From the NCBI GenBank assembly GCA_000727475.1, contig KL647308.1:1054001-1118000 (forward strand): a stretch of 64,000 nt of DNA. Direction: 5' to 3'. This stretch comes from Sarcocystis neurona (Eukaryota > Apicomplexa > Conoidasida > Eucoccidiorida > Sarcocystidae). The position numbers and the translations under genes were made by a program. How positions within the stretch are numbered: the first letter of the stretch is position 1; each line of letters begins with the position of its first letter. The notes under the pieces were generated by a model. The model was given only the letters and a program-made list of their open reading frames with translations. It ran no database searches and was not told the DNA's origin. Below are positions 10,759-23,414 of the stretch, piece after piece.

Positions 10759-13204
10759 TTCAGCACGCAACGATTGTGGAACCGGTCAGCCAAAGAAATA
10801 ACTGTGCAGGAGTTAATAACTGTAGGTAAATCCTGCGTACATAAAGAACAGCCTGTAGGGCAGTGGAGAATTCGCGGAAAAGGTGCAAAAGGAGTGTATG
10901 GTGGATGTCTGGCGAGCAGCTGCAAAGGAGTCTGAGTGCCAGCGCAGCAGCGCCAGGAAACCAGCCCCAGCAACGAGAGGATCAGAGGCATATATAGTGA
11001 CATTCTATTGGCAGCGGCGCTGCAGCGCGAGTGGAATCACGTAGCAGCTGGAAGAAGGGGAGAATACCGGCTGCAGCAGCAGCACCGCTGCACGCCACCG
11101 CCGCAATCAAAATAACCAAAACCGTGAAAACGAAGCACGCCGCATGCTGGCTACACATTAAGGGCTTTAGTTCAGTACGGCATTCCGGAGTAAAGAAAGC
11201 TGGAGCTGGTGTTGAAAGCCGAACCGAAGTGAAGGGAAATTTCTGGAAGCAGCAACCATTTTCACATGCTTGTGTGCTTTCGAGGAACTGCAGCGCCCTG
11301 TTGTGCGACAGTGTACACTGGTGCTTGCAACTGGCACGCGGAGAGGTGCTGTTCGATACATCTGAATCAGCGATGCCGTGAAGCCGAGAGAAGGAACTAG
11401 TGCGCAGAAGCGCTTCAATGCGTTGTGCACGTTGGGACGCACAGAGGTGCTTCTTTATTGGTACTTTTCGTTATTTACGTGCCTGTGCCCCGTATATACG
11501 AGAAAAAAGTATGACTATGTTTCGTTCGTACATGCGCCAGGTGTTTCCACTCAAGTACGTAACGCCAAGACGACTGGCAAGACGAAGTACTTCACGCTAC
11601 ATCTCTCGTCTAATAAAATTGAAAGGACGGTATTTACTGTTTTTAACGAAGTCAAATCACGAGCGAAGGCCCAATTTGCTCGTAAGAGCCATGGGAAACT
11701 TTCGAAGATAATGGGACTACTATCGTTTGCACGCAGTTGTGTGCATTATATACACAGAAGCTTGCACGCTGAGCGTGGACGACGCACGTATGTTTTTCTT
11801 GGAGGCGGGTGTGTTGCACGTGGTAGGAAGACTTTTTTATGCACAGGAAGAAGAAAGTCTTCATAGTGCGCAGTGCGGTGAGGACAGCTAAAGGTTGTTG
11901 TAAAGTGAAGAGTCGACTTCTGTACACGTATAGGCTTGATTGCTTAGCAATAGGCACGTCCACGCTCATTCATGTACAGGCGTGCGGAGGAGCCAAAGGA
12001 CGTCGGAAGGGTGTCAGAATCGTGAGAGCAGGACTGTCGTCAGCGGTGAACGGATTTTCTTCGTACGTTCCGTGTCCACTTGCATGTGCCGGCAGACGGG
12101 TAATAACTCGAAGTGCAGTACACTGGCAACTACGCGCAGTTATGCACGTATCTGCGTTGCGGATCTGTATCCCGTGCATACGGAGTTCCATTAGATACTA
12201 CAGTGAGAGACGACGTTTGTATCTTTGCCGTGGCACGAGCGACCGTGTTGTTGGATACCCAGGTAAATACATCCACATGCAACTGCCATTGCACATGAGC
12301 TTTACACTCACTCCCGAAAGATGAGGCGAGCAGCACATACACTCAAGAAACTGCCTGCCGAGGCGAGGGGTAGTGCGGTGCGGAGAAAATTAAATATGCA
12401 GGCGTTCTTTCCTGCAGAGAAAGGTAGTGTGGTGCGCAGATAATTAATCATACAAATGTTGTAATGTATGCCACGGCTATGCATGGGCAGTGTTGTTGAT
12501 GCTCGTATAATTCACCTGTTGAAGAGTTCCATCAGATATTTAATTAAGGGCTTATAATAATCGACCTCCAGTCTACACATCCGGTGATCAACCTGCCGTT
12601 GTGCTCATTCAGTGTGGACCCCTCCACGCTATACACGGATGCTTTCTCTGATGGAAACCTGGAAGAGGAAACACTCGTTCCTTCTTTGGTCCCCCGGACG
12701 CACCAGAAAGGTGAATTACACCGGAAACTACGACTCGACACTAAAACGGAGCTTTACCAGTACCTCTCGGCGCTCCTTCATACCTGACTGTATTCAGGAA
12801 CCACCTCGTTCGCAGAAGCTGTTTCTGCGGGTTCTCTATATACTCGTGGAGAACTACCCGCAGTATTTTTCGGCGCCACGTGCTTTCCGGTGCACGCGTG
12901 TATTCTATTCATGCCTTGGCGACCCTTGAACATACATGGCCTGTGTGCACCCATGCGTGAGTACTCTACGCATCTGCAAACACGCACGTATCCGTACACC
13001 TGTAGAAAGGTAAAGACGGAGAGCTGGAGCAGAACACAGGCAGAGGAGGACACAGCGAGCTTTACACGTGAGCAGATACGACGCCTACACATGCACCATT
13101 ATTACATATATGCGCACGTGTACGAAGGTTGGAATGGGCTTCCAGGTAACCAACATCAAGTTCTTTCCAGAGTCCTCGCGGGCAAATCTATGCCGAGACG
13201 CACC
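10759..13204. other. Gene-poor stretch
   Basis: Only short open frames without ATG starts, conserved motifs or convincing splice partners are present. Nothing here can be supported as a gene. Confidence 0.5.
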
Positions 13205-14394
13205 TTAGTGCGCAAGCGTGCCTATGCCTCCTGGTGCAAGGGCGTCGGGCCCACCTATCTCGGCTTCGAGTTCATCGAGCATCATATCTCCCCTCCACGC
13301 GCGTTCTGCTTTAAGAATCTCAGTCTGCAGTTCTTCTTCTGAAATAGGCAACTGTTCGAAAACAGATTTAACGAATTCTGGCTGGTTTTCATAGCGCTGT
13401 ATATTGGGAGGTCGTCTCCCGTGAACACGGCGCTGAGTGCTGCCCACCACTACGAAATTTTCACGGTGTTCGATTACTTCTCCTGCAGCAGCGCGCGCCT
13501 CTTCCATCAACTGCGTAAGCGTTGCGCTACCACCTGCCGCGCTGCCTCTTTCTTCTGCGTCTTCTTCTTTCCCACTTAAGCGCCGCTGCTGAGCCCGTTG
13601 CCGCTCTGCCTCTTCCTGCTGCTCCAGCTGCTGTCGCTGCCGCTGCTGCTGCTGATTCAGCTGTTGCTGCTCCCGCCTCCGCTGCTCCTCGTACGCACGC
13701 TGGTAATTCTTCGCGCGCTTCTCCGCCTTAGCTCGCGGGCGCTTCGCGTGCAGACGAGACGAAAAAAACGCAGGCCTTTCCTTCACTTCCTGCTGCTGCT
13801 GCACCAACAGAAGATATCCAGGTCCTGCCCCCGCACCACCCCCAGTGCCCGCCCTGTTGCACTTGACCCAACAGTTCTCGCGCGCAATGTTATTTATAAA
13901 TGGTGTAGCACTGCTTTCGCCTCTCCTGAAAGTGCTACACGTCTTCTTGCAGGATGTGTCACTATGAAGAGTACGACTACAACCAGTCCAGCCACTACCC
14001 CCAACACACGCACAACGCCTACTCGCACCTTCACCCCTCCCCCTGCGCGTCTTAGTATCGCTTCCACCTGCTCTCCTGCGTTCAGAACTCTTCTTAATTT
14101 CGACAAGCGGGCTGTTACATATCCATCTCCTGTAAAGATCTAGTGGTGCGGTTGTGTGGTGCACTATCTCCACATGTGTTCCACAGGTGTATGCGTACCG
14201 GCAGATACGCGGCTCGTGGTGAGATACTGCGTGGTTGGCCTCTGCAGTGACAGATGGCGGCTGCACCAGCAGCAGCCACGACGACGGAAGCCTGCGTCTG
14301 CTGCAGCGCCGGCGCTTTCCCTGTGTCTGTGGCAGCTGCCCTCTACGATACACACGGGGATGTACATATCGTTGCCGATCCCTGCCCACGTCAT
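13205..14394 (-). CDS. Hypothetical single-pass membrane protein with Gln/Arg-rich coiled coil
   Basis: I propose three minus-strand exons: 14394-14199, 14129-13912 and 13798-13205. They join in phase to 335 residues. The introns are 69 bases (GTACGC to TTTACAG) and 113 bases (GTGCTA to TTGGTGCAG). The middle exon encodes one strong hydrophobic helix, with core VVRVLGVVAGLVVVVLFIV, followed by basic residues. The last exon encodes a long Gln/Arg/Glu-rich coiled coil and then a more ordinary acidic tail with PEFVKSVFEQLPISEEELQ, ending GTLAH and TAA at 13207-13205. The last exon is the best supported. The frame is also open for about 36 codons above the proposed ATG, so the start may lie farther upstream. 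I do not recognise the family. The layout suggests a membrane-anchored protein with a soluble coiled-coil domain; this is inference. Confidence 0.5.
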
Positions 14395-15496
14395 TGGTGC
14401 CGGTGCAGCGCCTTTCCTGCGCTGGGAGTGCTCTCCATGACCACCTGTTGCTGAGCGAAGGGACGCAGCTGTTACACCTCTGGAACTCTTGTCCTGTCCT
14501 TGTCGCTAGCGCCGCTGTTCCTGTCTGCGCTTCGACGGGCACTGCACTTTCCATATTATGCCTGGACACTGGTGGCGGCGAGCAACATCCGCCTACGGTC
14601 GTACCTTCTTCTCCTGCGAAAGACGGGACTGCGTCACGCAGAGCACAAAGACTGCGTTGTGATACAGCTTTGTGCGTGTGCAGCTGCTTGTGACCTAGGC
14701 ACGTACGCTTACTGTTGCTGCTGCTACCTTGCGTCGGAAAATACGGGCGCAAATCAGTCGCAACTCCTGCACCAGCTGTATGTGTCCGAGTCATCGCGGC
14801 AATTGCAGGAGGACGCTCAGCAGTCAGCACTGCAGCACAACACGTGGGAGCGCGACGTGCGTTCAAAGCAACGGCAGACACAAAGACAAGCGCCATGTCA
14901 AACATGGCACAAAGCATCAGTAACTGCACCAGACACACACCTCGAAAAGGCGAGCCACGTTGCCATTGTTTTGACGTTCTATAAGAGCAGGGGCGGCTAC
15001 GCCAACTATGGGTATCGTCCTGCTGGGATACGTGAAGGATCCCTGCTGCTGCAGCTGCAGCTGCCGGGTACGTCGTCGCAGTTATAGCAGGCGTCCTTGC
15101 TGTAGTTCTACAGGCTACAGCTACTGATGTGGCTGCTGTACCTACGAAGCTCTCAACAAGAGCTTCGGTGGCCGCCACTCCTATTCCACCTGCTGCCGGG
15201 TTAGGAAGCACATTCCCTGCTCCGGTGGTGTCCCTGTTGCCTGAAGAGTTTAAACTAGCAGCTGCAGAACCCAGGGGTTGCGTGGAAGCTGTAGTTCCTG
15301 CTGCAGCGCTCGTAGACGACCTGCTACATAGATACGAAAGAGCGCTGACGGCTTTTATTCTGACGATTGCGGGACCACCTAGTAGTATCCTAGAAGCTCC
15401 TGCGCTAACCATCACTGCTTCGAAAGTAACCATATGAGGTCGCTGCGTATTGAGCAGTATCGTTTGGGGCATAAAAGCGGCGGCGTCCGATTGCAG

Positions 15497-15750
15497 AAGC
15501 AACGGAGGTGTGGAGGAAAAGGAGAGCAGCTGTAGCAGCTTACCGCAAGTGGCGTAGTTCGGCCAGTGTTTTTCATTCTCATTTGGAAAGCCACGCGCGC
15601 AAACGGAATGCTCCGCACTTATTTATAGCGGAGAAATTTGCCGATGCAGAACGTGTTTACGCAGAGGGACGAAAGAGCCTCGGCACGAAAGACGATGAGA
15701 AGCGGGAGGCCATGCTACGACGTGCCTTAGACCACAAAAAGGAATGGTAG
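15497..15750 (+). CDS. Orphan terminal exon, charged helical protein
   Basis: After TTGCAG at 15491-15496 the frame reads an ordinary-looking peptide to TAG at 15748-15750. It contains AAVAAYRKWRSSASVF and then a charged helical stretch with HLFIAEKFADAERVYAEGRK, ending ALDHKKEW. It has mixed composition and no CAG bias, unlike its surroundings, which is why I take it as real. No ATG begins it, so upstream exons are needed. An open + frame at about 15040-15437, with a hydrophobic segment near its start, is a candidate, but the phases I could test do not join. No known family was recognised with confidence. Converging transcription from the minus-strand gene at 13205-14394 is not expected, since the two are divergent neighbours. 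Confidence 0.45.
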
Positions 15751-18700
15751 AGAACTAAAATACTTTGGACATAGCGAGGGATAGATGTGAGGTCAACTGC
15801 GTGCGCGAAATAATCGGTCAACCCTAGTGAAAGATGAGACGGTTGGTGAGCACACGGTACACATAGCACGAGAGCTTGGGACGAACAGAGCTGCAAATAG
15901 GGAACCGTACGTTAAGTTTGTGCTTCAAACTACTGAAGGTCTAAAAAAAGGGGAGGCCAGTGCACACTAGCATTGCAACGTGGTCCTCGGCGGTGAAGGA
16001 GCTGGTGTCAGGAGAGGCGAAAGACAAAATACGCAGGCAATGAGGTGAAGCAGGGCGACTTTAACCAGCCTCGTCCTGCAGGATCTAGGGCTGAAAGTTG
16101 TTCGCGAAGAAAATCACATAAATTCGCGCGTTTTACGAGGCGTAACACCGAGTTAGCGCAGGAAGACATATTACGTGAATTAAGTGTGGGACCTTTTACT
16201 GCCGCCGGACACACCCAGAGAAGACCTCCTGCTAGCCTGGGCAACAACGACATAAAACAACGCCACCAGTGAAAAAAGCAACAGTAGGACAAGTTGCAGG
16301 AGCAAGGACATTGCGGGACGAGGAGGAACAGAGCACTTCAACATTCGACGTGATGAGCCTCGAATGCTCCAAGACCAGCAACATCGGCCGCACCTGCGCT
16401 CTCAGAGGAGCTGTCATCGCAGCAGGAGCCGCGAGAGCTAGGAGAGTAAGCGTTTACACATGTGGAGGCGCAGCTGTACTGTATGCCGACGCGTAGTGAT
16501 GCGGAAAAGCACGCAGAAAGCAGCAGGGAAGGCCGGGTGATCCACGTGAGCACGCTTAATGTGCAGCATCAAACTCCGGTTGGTGACGAAAAAGTTTCAC
16601 GTGCAACAACATGCACACACGAAGGATAAGAGAATGAGTGAGGTGTGAGATACGAAAGTATGTAAAGAGCAACAATCGGGTGCCCAGATGAGGGCTAAAA
16701 TGTACAAAGAACAAAAGCAGAGCCAGCGGCAAGACAAGTGACGGGTTGTGGGCCCTGTAGAGCACGACAGAGAGGAACGTGATTGTCGTCCCACGGAAAG
16801 CGTGGAAAAGGGGGTGGGACCTGTAGAAAGGAATAAGTAAATTCTAAGCGGCGCAGCAAACAAAATCAAAACAAGCCAAGTTATCGAAAATAACCTGCGA
16901 GCGCTGCCAGCCGTGTGCGATTGGAGACAGCTGGAGGAGCTGTTGCATGACCAGCTGCGGCGTCCGATGCTGTCTCTGACCCCGGCCGCAGCAGTCAGTG
17001 TACCTTCAACAAGTGGTGCTGCCGGTGCTGTTACTGTTGCTGCTCTATTGCTGCGGGCTCATTGCTTGCTCCGTTGGTGAGATGCCACACTCACCAGAGA
17101 AGTCTCCAACAGCAGGCATTACTCCGAACTGGTTATTCCAGACAATCACGAGCATTCACCTTCGCACCTGGTTTTCGATACCTACTATACGCACATCAGG
17201 CAATTAATGACTTTTCAAACATTGAAAGTTTGTCAACGTATAGTGTGCGTACAACGGGTTTGAACTGTACGGGACATCGGATAGACTGCCCTGAACACGC
17301 AGTTGACATGCATCCCAGACTGATACGTACCTACCACATCTACATTGTATATTCACCACACTTGTATCAGGCATGATTGTGCACGTGTGGGTATGGATTT
17401 CCAGTGGACATGGGCTCTCTCGCGTCTTCTACATAGTGTCGTCGGTACTCTCCGTGTGGGCTATTCTTGCTCTGTGGCACTCAATACACACTACGATTAT
17501 AGTGGCACATGAAACCGTGTCTGCAGTATGTACAGCGTGTTGCACGTTGTTCCGGTGTGCCTACACTGTGTTTGCAGTGTGTATACACCCTATTTGTAGT
17601 GTGCGTGCAGGGGAGTGCACTTTTCGCAAATCATCTTTCCATACTAGGTACACCATACTAGCAGGTGACGTATGTGTATTTGCCGTGCGTTAGGAGGAGG
17701 GTCTTCTCATCTGCCTCGGCAGCACAATTAAAGCTACTGAGTTCTGCGGAAGCAATACTGCGCCGCCCATGGTTCTGTAGCGCAGAGCGACTGCTGTCTG
17801 CAGAGCGACTTCACGTGAATCACTTTTTCTTCACACTTTCAAAAATGCATACTTGAAAGGTGGTTCTCGGCGGGTAGGTTTTGATCGTCTTTATGAGTAT
17901 CTGGGGTGCGCAACGAAATCTGTTGTCCTGCCGCACGTTAGAAATTTTTCCGTGCACAGCTGATTCAGAGCGTTACGTACCCGCGTGAGAGACGCGACAC
18001 GCACTAAAGGTACCCCAAAGGGTCAACCTTCAGTCTCACGAGTGAACGTCTCCGTGATAAATCCTTAGGAATACAAGACGTAAAGGGAAGGGGCTGTCGG
18101 AAACAACTTCTTTTCTGTGGGTTTTAACTGAGGCTGGAAGTCTGCAGCATGTCACGCTTCATTCCCCCAATATGACTAATGAGGGCTACAGTATATAGCA
18201 CGCGGAAAGATCTATCTTCCCAAGAATTAGCAGAACGGAACTCAGATGTGCCATTCTTGCATTGGGTGGTGCTTCAATGTCGAACGAGCAAGGTCACCGA
18301 AAGACGCAATGACTACATGCATGCGCCTACGCATCAACATAGATTACATAATCAACGTCTTCGAGACCGTCTCTGCTTCTCCTTGAGGATCTGTGGAATC
18401 CGAACCTCCACTACAAACCTTAAAATATACAAGAACACTTCCTCGCACACCCAACTAGCAACTGAAAAGTCTTTGCAGCCGTACACGTGTGGGTGTGCAT
18501 TAACATCTCTATGAAGAGACTCGAACAACTGTTGCCGTTTAATGTGTGATTCTACTCCTCTTGCAAGCCGAAGGTGGAAGAAATGACATGCACCACTTCA
18601 CCTCGTGTTACTGCGTGTAACGGATGCTTAAAGCTGACCTGCTGCACCAGATCCAGTAATTCATTTAAATAGCTCCTCGTGCGCGCACCTTTTCGGCACT

Positions 18701-19657
18701 GTACACTGTGCAGTCTGTCTTTCGTAGTTCCAGGTGTGCATATCCTTTATACTGTATGTGTGCTACTAGCAGAGTAAGGAAGATCTCCACCCAGCGGACA
18801 GAGTGGGAGACGAAGACGTTTAGACCCTTTTGGGAAAGTGTGAACAAGTACATGCTGTATCGTGGAAGCTGGGACGAAGTACGGTCTTATTGTGAAAGTG
18901 TGTTATGGAAGCTTTCAATCATGTTATAGCAATTTACAGGGCAAACTGTGGCCTCCCCGGTGAACAGCGAAGCAGGCCGCAATCAAGCAAACCGAAGCTG
19001 GGACACTGAGGCACACACGCATCTCTTTAATTCATCTGTACCTGCGTTGTTGGCAACGCAGGTGCAGACTGCATCTGCTCAGGTCCCCGCTTTTTCGCGC
19101 TATCCACCTCAGCAAGGTTAAAATTATGTGCAACCGCGAACAGGGCGTTTCCAGTGGCGACGGAGGCTCAGGTCACCAGGTCGGGTAGTCGTCAACAGCC
19201 GAATATACGTGTGGCAAACATCTAGTTCGAAAGTTGTGTCCGCTTTGTGAATTGCCTCCATTCCAATGTAATTTCAGAATTTTGCTGTGTGATCTTCGGC
19301 GTGACTAACATTTCCCTGATAAAACACTACACGCAAATGTAGATATCCAAGCGCATCTGTAGCGACTGTGCGCCATAAAATATATTATTTAGTGTGCACA
19401 CTCGTACGTGGATATACTTATATGTTAACACATGGACGAAGCGTTTATTTGCGTGTAGGAGATTCATTCGGAGTGTATGCAGGGGACAACCATTATCCAT
19501 CGAGTTTCCAATCAACCATATGATGAGGGACATACCTCATAGTAAAGTGAACTTGTAGGCGTCTTTCCGCAGAATGGAATTTGCAATTACACGCACACGT
19601 ACACATATATGTAAGTACGGGTTCTTATAAGGAGTATGCGCGTCCACTTAGGGAAAC

Positions 19658-19692
<35 letters not shown>

Positions 19693-22600
19693 CACACGTG
19701 CACGTACGTGTGTATGCAGATGAACGTTACGCTGCCGCCGTGGAGGAATTTGTCTACAGCTTTCCATCTGTAATATTCTATATCTTATTGGAAACACTTT
19801 GCATTGAGATCGTGTAGCTCCTGGACTCGGGCTGCATCACGGGGGAAGAATCTGATTGAGGGATTATTGTGCACGCATTTCTACTATTTCCCATTTTCGT
19901 GACGTAGAATAAAATCTTGTCTGCAATTGTACGGAGACGTGAGCACCAAGCAAGTACTTCTGCTTCCTGGTCGAGTCAACTCTGTCCGAAGGCAGCAGTG
20001 CTGCCGCCCTCCTCCTATTGCTGCGACATTTTTCTGTTTATTCCCGCTGGTACCACAACCGCAACTGAATGCAGCGTTCCCCACTCCCCCGGCCAGCGTG
20101 TCTGTTCGTACCCGTGTGAGGCTTGTAAGAGCAAGCCTGGTGTGCTGGGTGACTGCTGCTGTGCTGGGCTTTTCATTCTCTGTTACTGCTACTCTGTTTG
20201 CGCTCCTTGGCATTGCCATTGCTAGCTCTTAAAAACCCTTAGGGCTCCCTCGCGTTTGTTGCTTCTCAACCTGAAATATGCGAAAGTTTCCATGTACCGT
20301 TACGCATATCCTTGCTAAGTGAGAGTTGACCTGCAGCTGTTTAGGAAGGGGACGCATGCGATGAGACAGACTGAAGACTCAGGCTCCCACTTGCTGCCTT
20401 CGGTGAACTGGCACGTCTGCTCATTTATCGTAGAACCGGTCACTCGAATGATTCCTTTTTCAGGGTCTCTGTCTCACTTGCGTCGCACGAAGGAAAGGTA
20501 TCATGCCCCAACAGCGACTAAGTTTTCCTCCCACAAAAATGTTGAAACCCGTCCGAGAGACGCAAGAGTGGATATGCCCGCGAGAATTGAATAGCTGAGC
20601 ACACTTGCAATTAAACTTAAACCTCGGAAGTACGCACGGAAACTCCGCACGAACGCACACACTCGCCTATACATAGCTATGCGTCGAGAAAGCACTTTCA
20701 ACGGCGTCCTACATTCTTAGAAGGACAACGGGAAGTCAGCGATTTACCCGTTGGCGTACAGGGAGCCACTGGCTATTTTGCAGAAGATTCTTGCACACCG
20801 CGTAGCGCTGTAGTACTGCCGAGTACCAGTAACAACCGCAGACACAGGCGTGTGCGTCCGTGTACACATATACTACACGTAAGTGTGTATACACGAAAAA
20901 TAGAAGTATACGAAGTTCCACTTTCCGCCGCCTGTCAGATTCACAGACGCTTCTGAGTGTTATCCTCCGCATATGTGCTTCTTCTCACTACTGCACCTGG
21001 GTTTCAACCACCCACTGTCCTCAGCCACTCCTTGCAACTGCACCTCCGAGTACGTCGTGGTGTATCAAGTTTTGGGTGTAGGGTAGCATCGGCGCGCCAA
21101 CGCACCTGTACACTGGGAAATTTCTATGATTTCAGTTCATCCACTTTGAACAAACATGCGCTTTTGCCGGATGCGTGTGTACGCAGTTATCTCCTCATGC
21201 GTCGTCTGCAGAAAAGTCCTGTTGCATCTATATATTGGTGTACATACACGGCCATATACGTTGGTCAGCATACATAGGATGCATGAGGATATGTCTATAG
21301 ACCGCGCAAATACGTGCTGGTTGATGGGTGTTCACCATTCACGTCCCCCGCTGCTCTGCTTCGTTTCCTCCTTTCCCACCCTTCACTTATCGTCGTTTAC
21401 AGGATACAAATGACAAAACAAGGTCTTTTCTGGCCGTTAACCGCGTAGAGTGGCGGTCACGGAACGCTCGAAACAATACTATTACGTGAATCGAGTCGAA
21501 GACAGCGGGGTCAAGACAAACCTCCACCCTCCCTCCGTATGCGGGTGGGCGGCATGCACACGGTAACTCCGACGGTGAGGCTGAAGAGTTTGCTAGATAC
21601 TCTCCAACACATACTATCACATATCATGGTTTCAAATTAAAATGTCAGTTTTCTCCGCCACATTTTCATGCGTAGACCGCATCTTGTGCAGCGCGTCCGT
21701 TCTGTTCACCCCTGTTCTTTCGTGTGTCGCTGGTCCAATCTCCTCTCTCGTAGGAAATAGTATGATGTTCGTCCGGATACAAAATTACACACTCTGACCA
21801 TCACTTCGTTACGCATTCCGTCCTCACGCTTGTTCCTCTGGACAATTTGTTCTGATCCACGGGCTGCAGTGCTTTCTGACAGACGCCTACTGACACCCGG
21901 CTGCCCCGCGACGCAACTGTGTGGGTTTATGTGTGTGTGTGTGTGTGTACCACGTATTCATAAACGTATACATATACATCTATGTACGGACCACCAGTAA
22001 AGAGTTGTCATCTCTCTCGACACCGTGACGGCTCTCTTCTGCCATACGTTATTTTTTACCGGATATGTGCACTTCGGCTTCCTTCTTCGACCCAGGTTCT
22101 GGTATTGTCTCCTTTCACGCGCGCTCCTCACTTTCTTTCCCTCAATCTCTTAGAGGGGTACCCTTATTCATTATTTTTCTTTTCAGCTCCAGTCTTTCTT
22201 CGCTCTTTACTGTTTTTATGTTAAGGCGATCACTGTCACATAGTGGGTATCTGCACGAAGCATGCTTTTTGTGACGGGCAAGCGACACCGCTCTGTCACT
22301 CGCCCAAAACGACACACTTGCGTGCACTGCTGCTGCTTCCTACGGAGCGAGCGCAAAAACACCATTTTCTTGACATATTTGTTTCACTTTTCGAATTTAA
22401 AATCTCCACGGCCCATCGGCGAGCTGCATTTACGTGCATTATTGGCCATACACACGTACGTTTATGCACCTGTATGTGCTTACCTGTCTACCTGTTTACG
22501 CATTCGTCTCTTTCTGTCTCTCTCTGTCCGTATGCAGGAGGAGTTCCCGGTGAAGATTTACATACTTACGATCGAGTGACCGTTTCACTCGAAAGTTCCA

Positions 22601-23414
22601 CGTTTCTTCGACGAAAAGCTGTATGTTGCCGCATGGTTTCGCGCTTCTCTTGTTTCCTGCTGGTCGAATTTCCCCCTTGCGTACTGCTGCGACGATGCTG
22701 CTTTCAAGGCTTCGCAGTACCCTCGCTGCCACTTCATCTGTAATGCGACTCTTTTCGATAATCCACCTCATAAACAGAAGCCTGTACTTCAGCGACAGCA
22801 ACAGCCTTGAATGAGAACGCACAGACAGCAGGCTTCGAGCTCCGTTTCTAGAACTTCAGACTGTCGACAATGTCACTGCAGACACGGGAGAAAACATCCG
22901 TGGCAGCAGTCAGGAATCCAACGCAGAGCAGAATTTACCGCACAGGACGAGATAGGCTGCAGCTGTCACACTGCCAGCGCGAATTTGCCCACCGCTGCAG
23001 TAGGAGGTGAGGTGCCACATGATGGCGGAAAGCATCTACAGCAGCGCCAGAGAATTTAAGGAGGACGACACTTGCATCAAGAAGTGACACAGTAACAGCA
23101 GGTCCTACGAGTAAAAAGTGCCAACGCGAGGTTCAGTACCGATGGTAATATATTCGCTGTGGGGTGCCGAAACACGCGCGGCTCACGCGACTCCACTGCA
23201 CCCGCACCAGCGACGGTTCCCGCCCTAGCAGAGCCTGTTAAGGGATAAGGCAGCACGAAAGACAGCAGCACAGTGAATGTGTGCAGCCACCAGCAGCACG
23301 TCCAGCTGCAGGAGCAGCAGGTGCATAGCTCTAAGGGCTGCCCTCCCTGTAGCAGCAGCTACAGCACCTGTGCTAGTAGGTTTTCTGCCTCTGCTTCCCT
23401 CTTAGAAACACACA
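15751..23414. other. Gene desert before BRCA2
   Basis: About 7.7 kb contain only short open frames lacking ATG starts or motifs. Landmarks are (AT)n at 19661-19688 and (GT)n near 21930-21948. An open frame at about 19980-20232 ends in a hydrophobic C-terminus but has no ATG. The 3' part (about 22800-23414) becomes CAG-rich and presumably holds the BRCA2 promoter and leader, but I see no recognisable promoter element. Confidence 0.45.
19661..19688. repeat. (AT)14 microsatellite
   Basis: Perfect AT dinucleotide run in the gene desert. Confidence 0.9.

Noticed and set aside
10474..10935. 153-codon + frame over the right inverted-repeat arm
   Set aside because: It starts at TTG and is not preserved in the left arm; no domain.
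14235..14693. Overlapping + frames of 66 to 152 codons
   Set aside because: Cys/Arg-rich translations opposite the proposed minus-strand exon; the one with an ATG (14254) shows no motif.
13894..15502. Single 765-codon minus-strand open frame as one gene
   Set aside because: It begins at TTG, not ATG, and mixes Cys-rich and repeat translations. The hydrophobic helix and better peptides lie in other frames joined by introns, so I keep only its 3' part (13205-13798).
16998..17207. Signal-peptide-like + frame (Leu-rich start)
   Set aside because: Its start is GTG and the Leu run comes from CTG/TTG triplets; no conserved sequence follows.
19927..20232. Open + frame ending in a hydrophobic tail
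   Set aside because: No ATG, both strands are open, and there is no recognised domain; too weak to call a gene or surface antigen.
23103..23414. Extending BRCA2 upstream of ATG 23415
   Set aside because: There is an in-frame TAG at 23403-23405 and no clear acceptor between it and the ATG.
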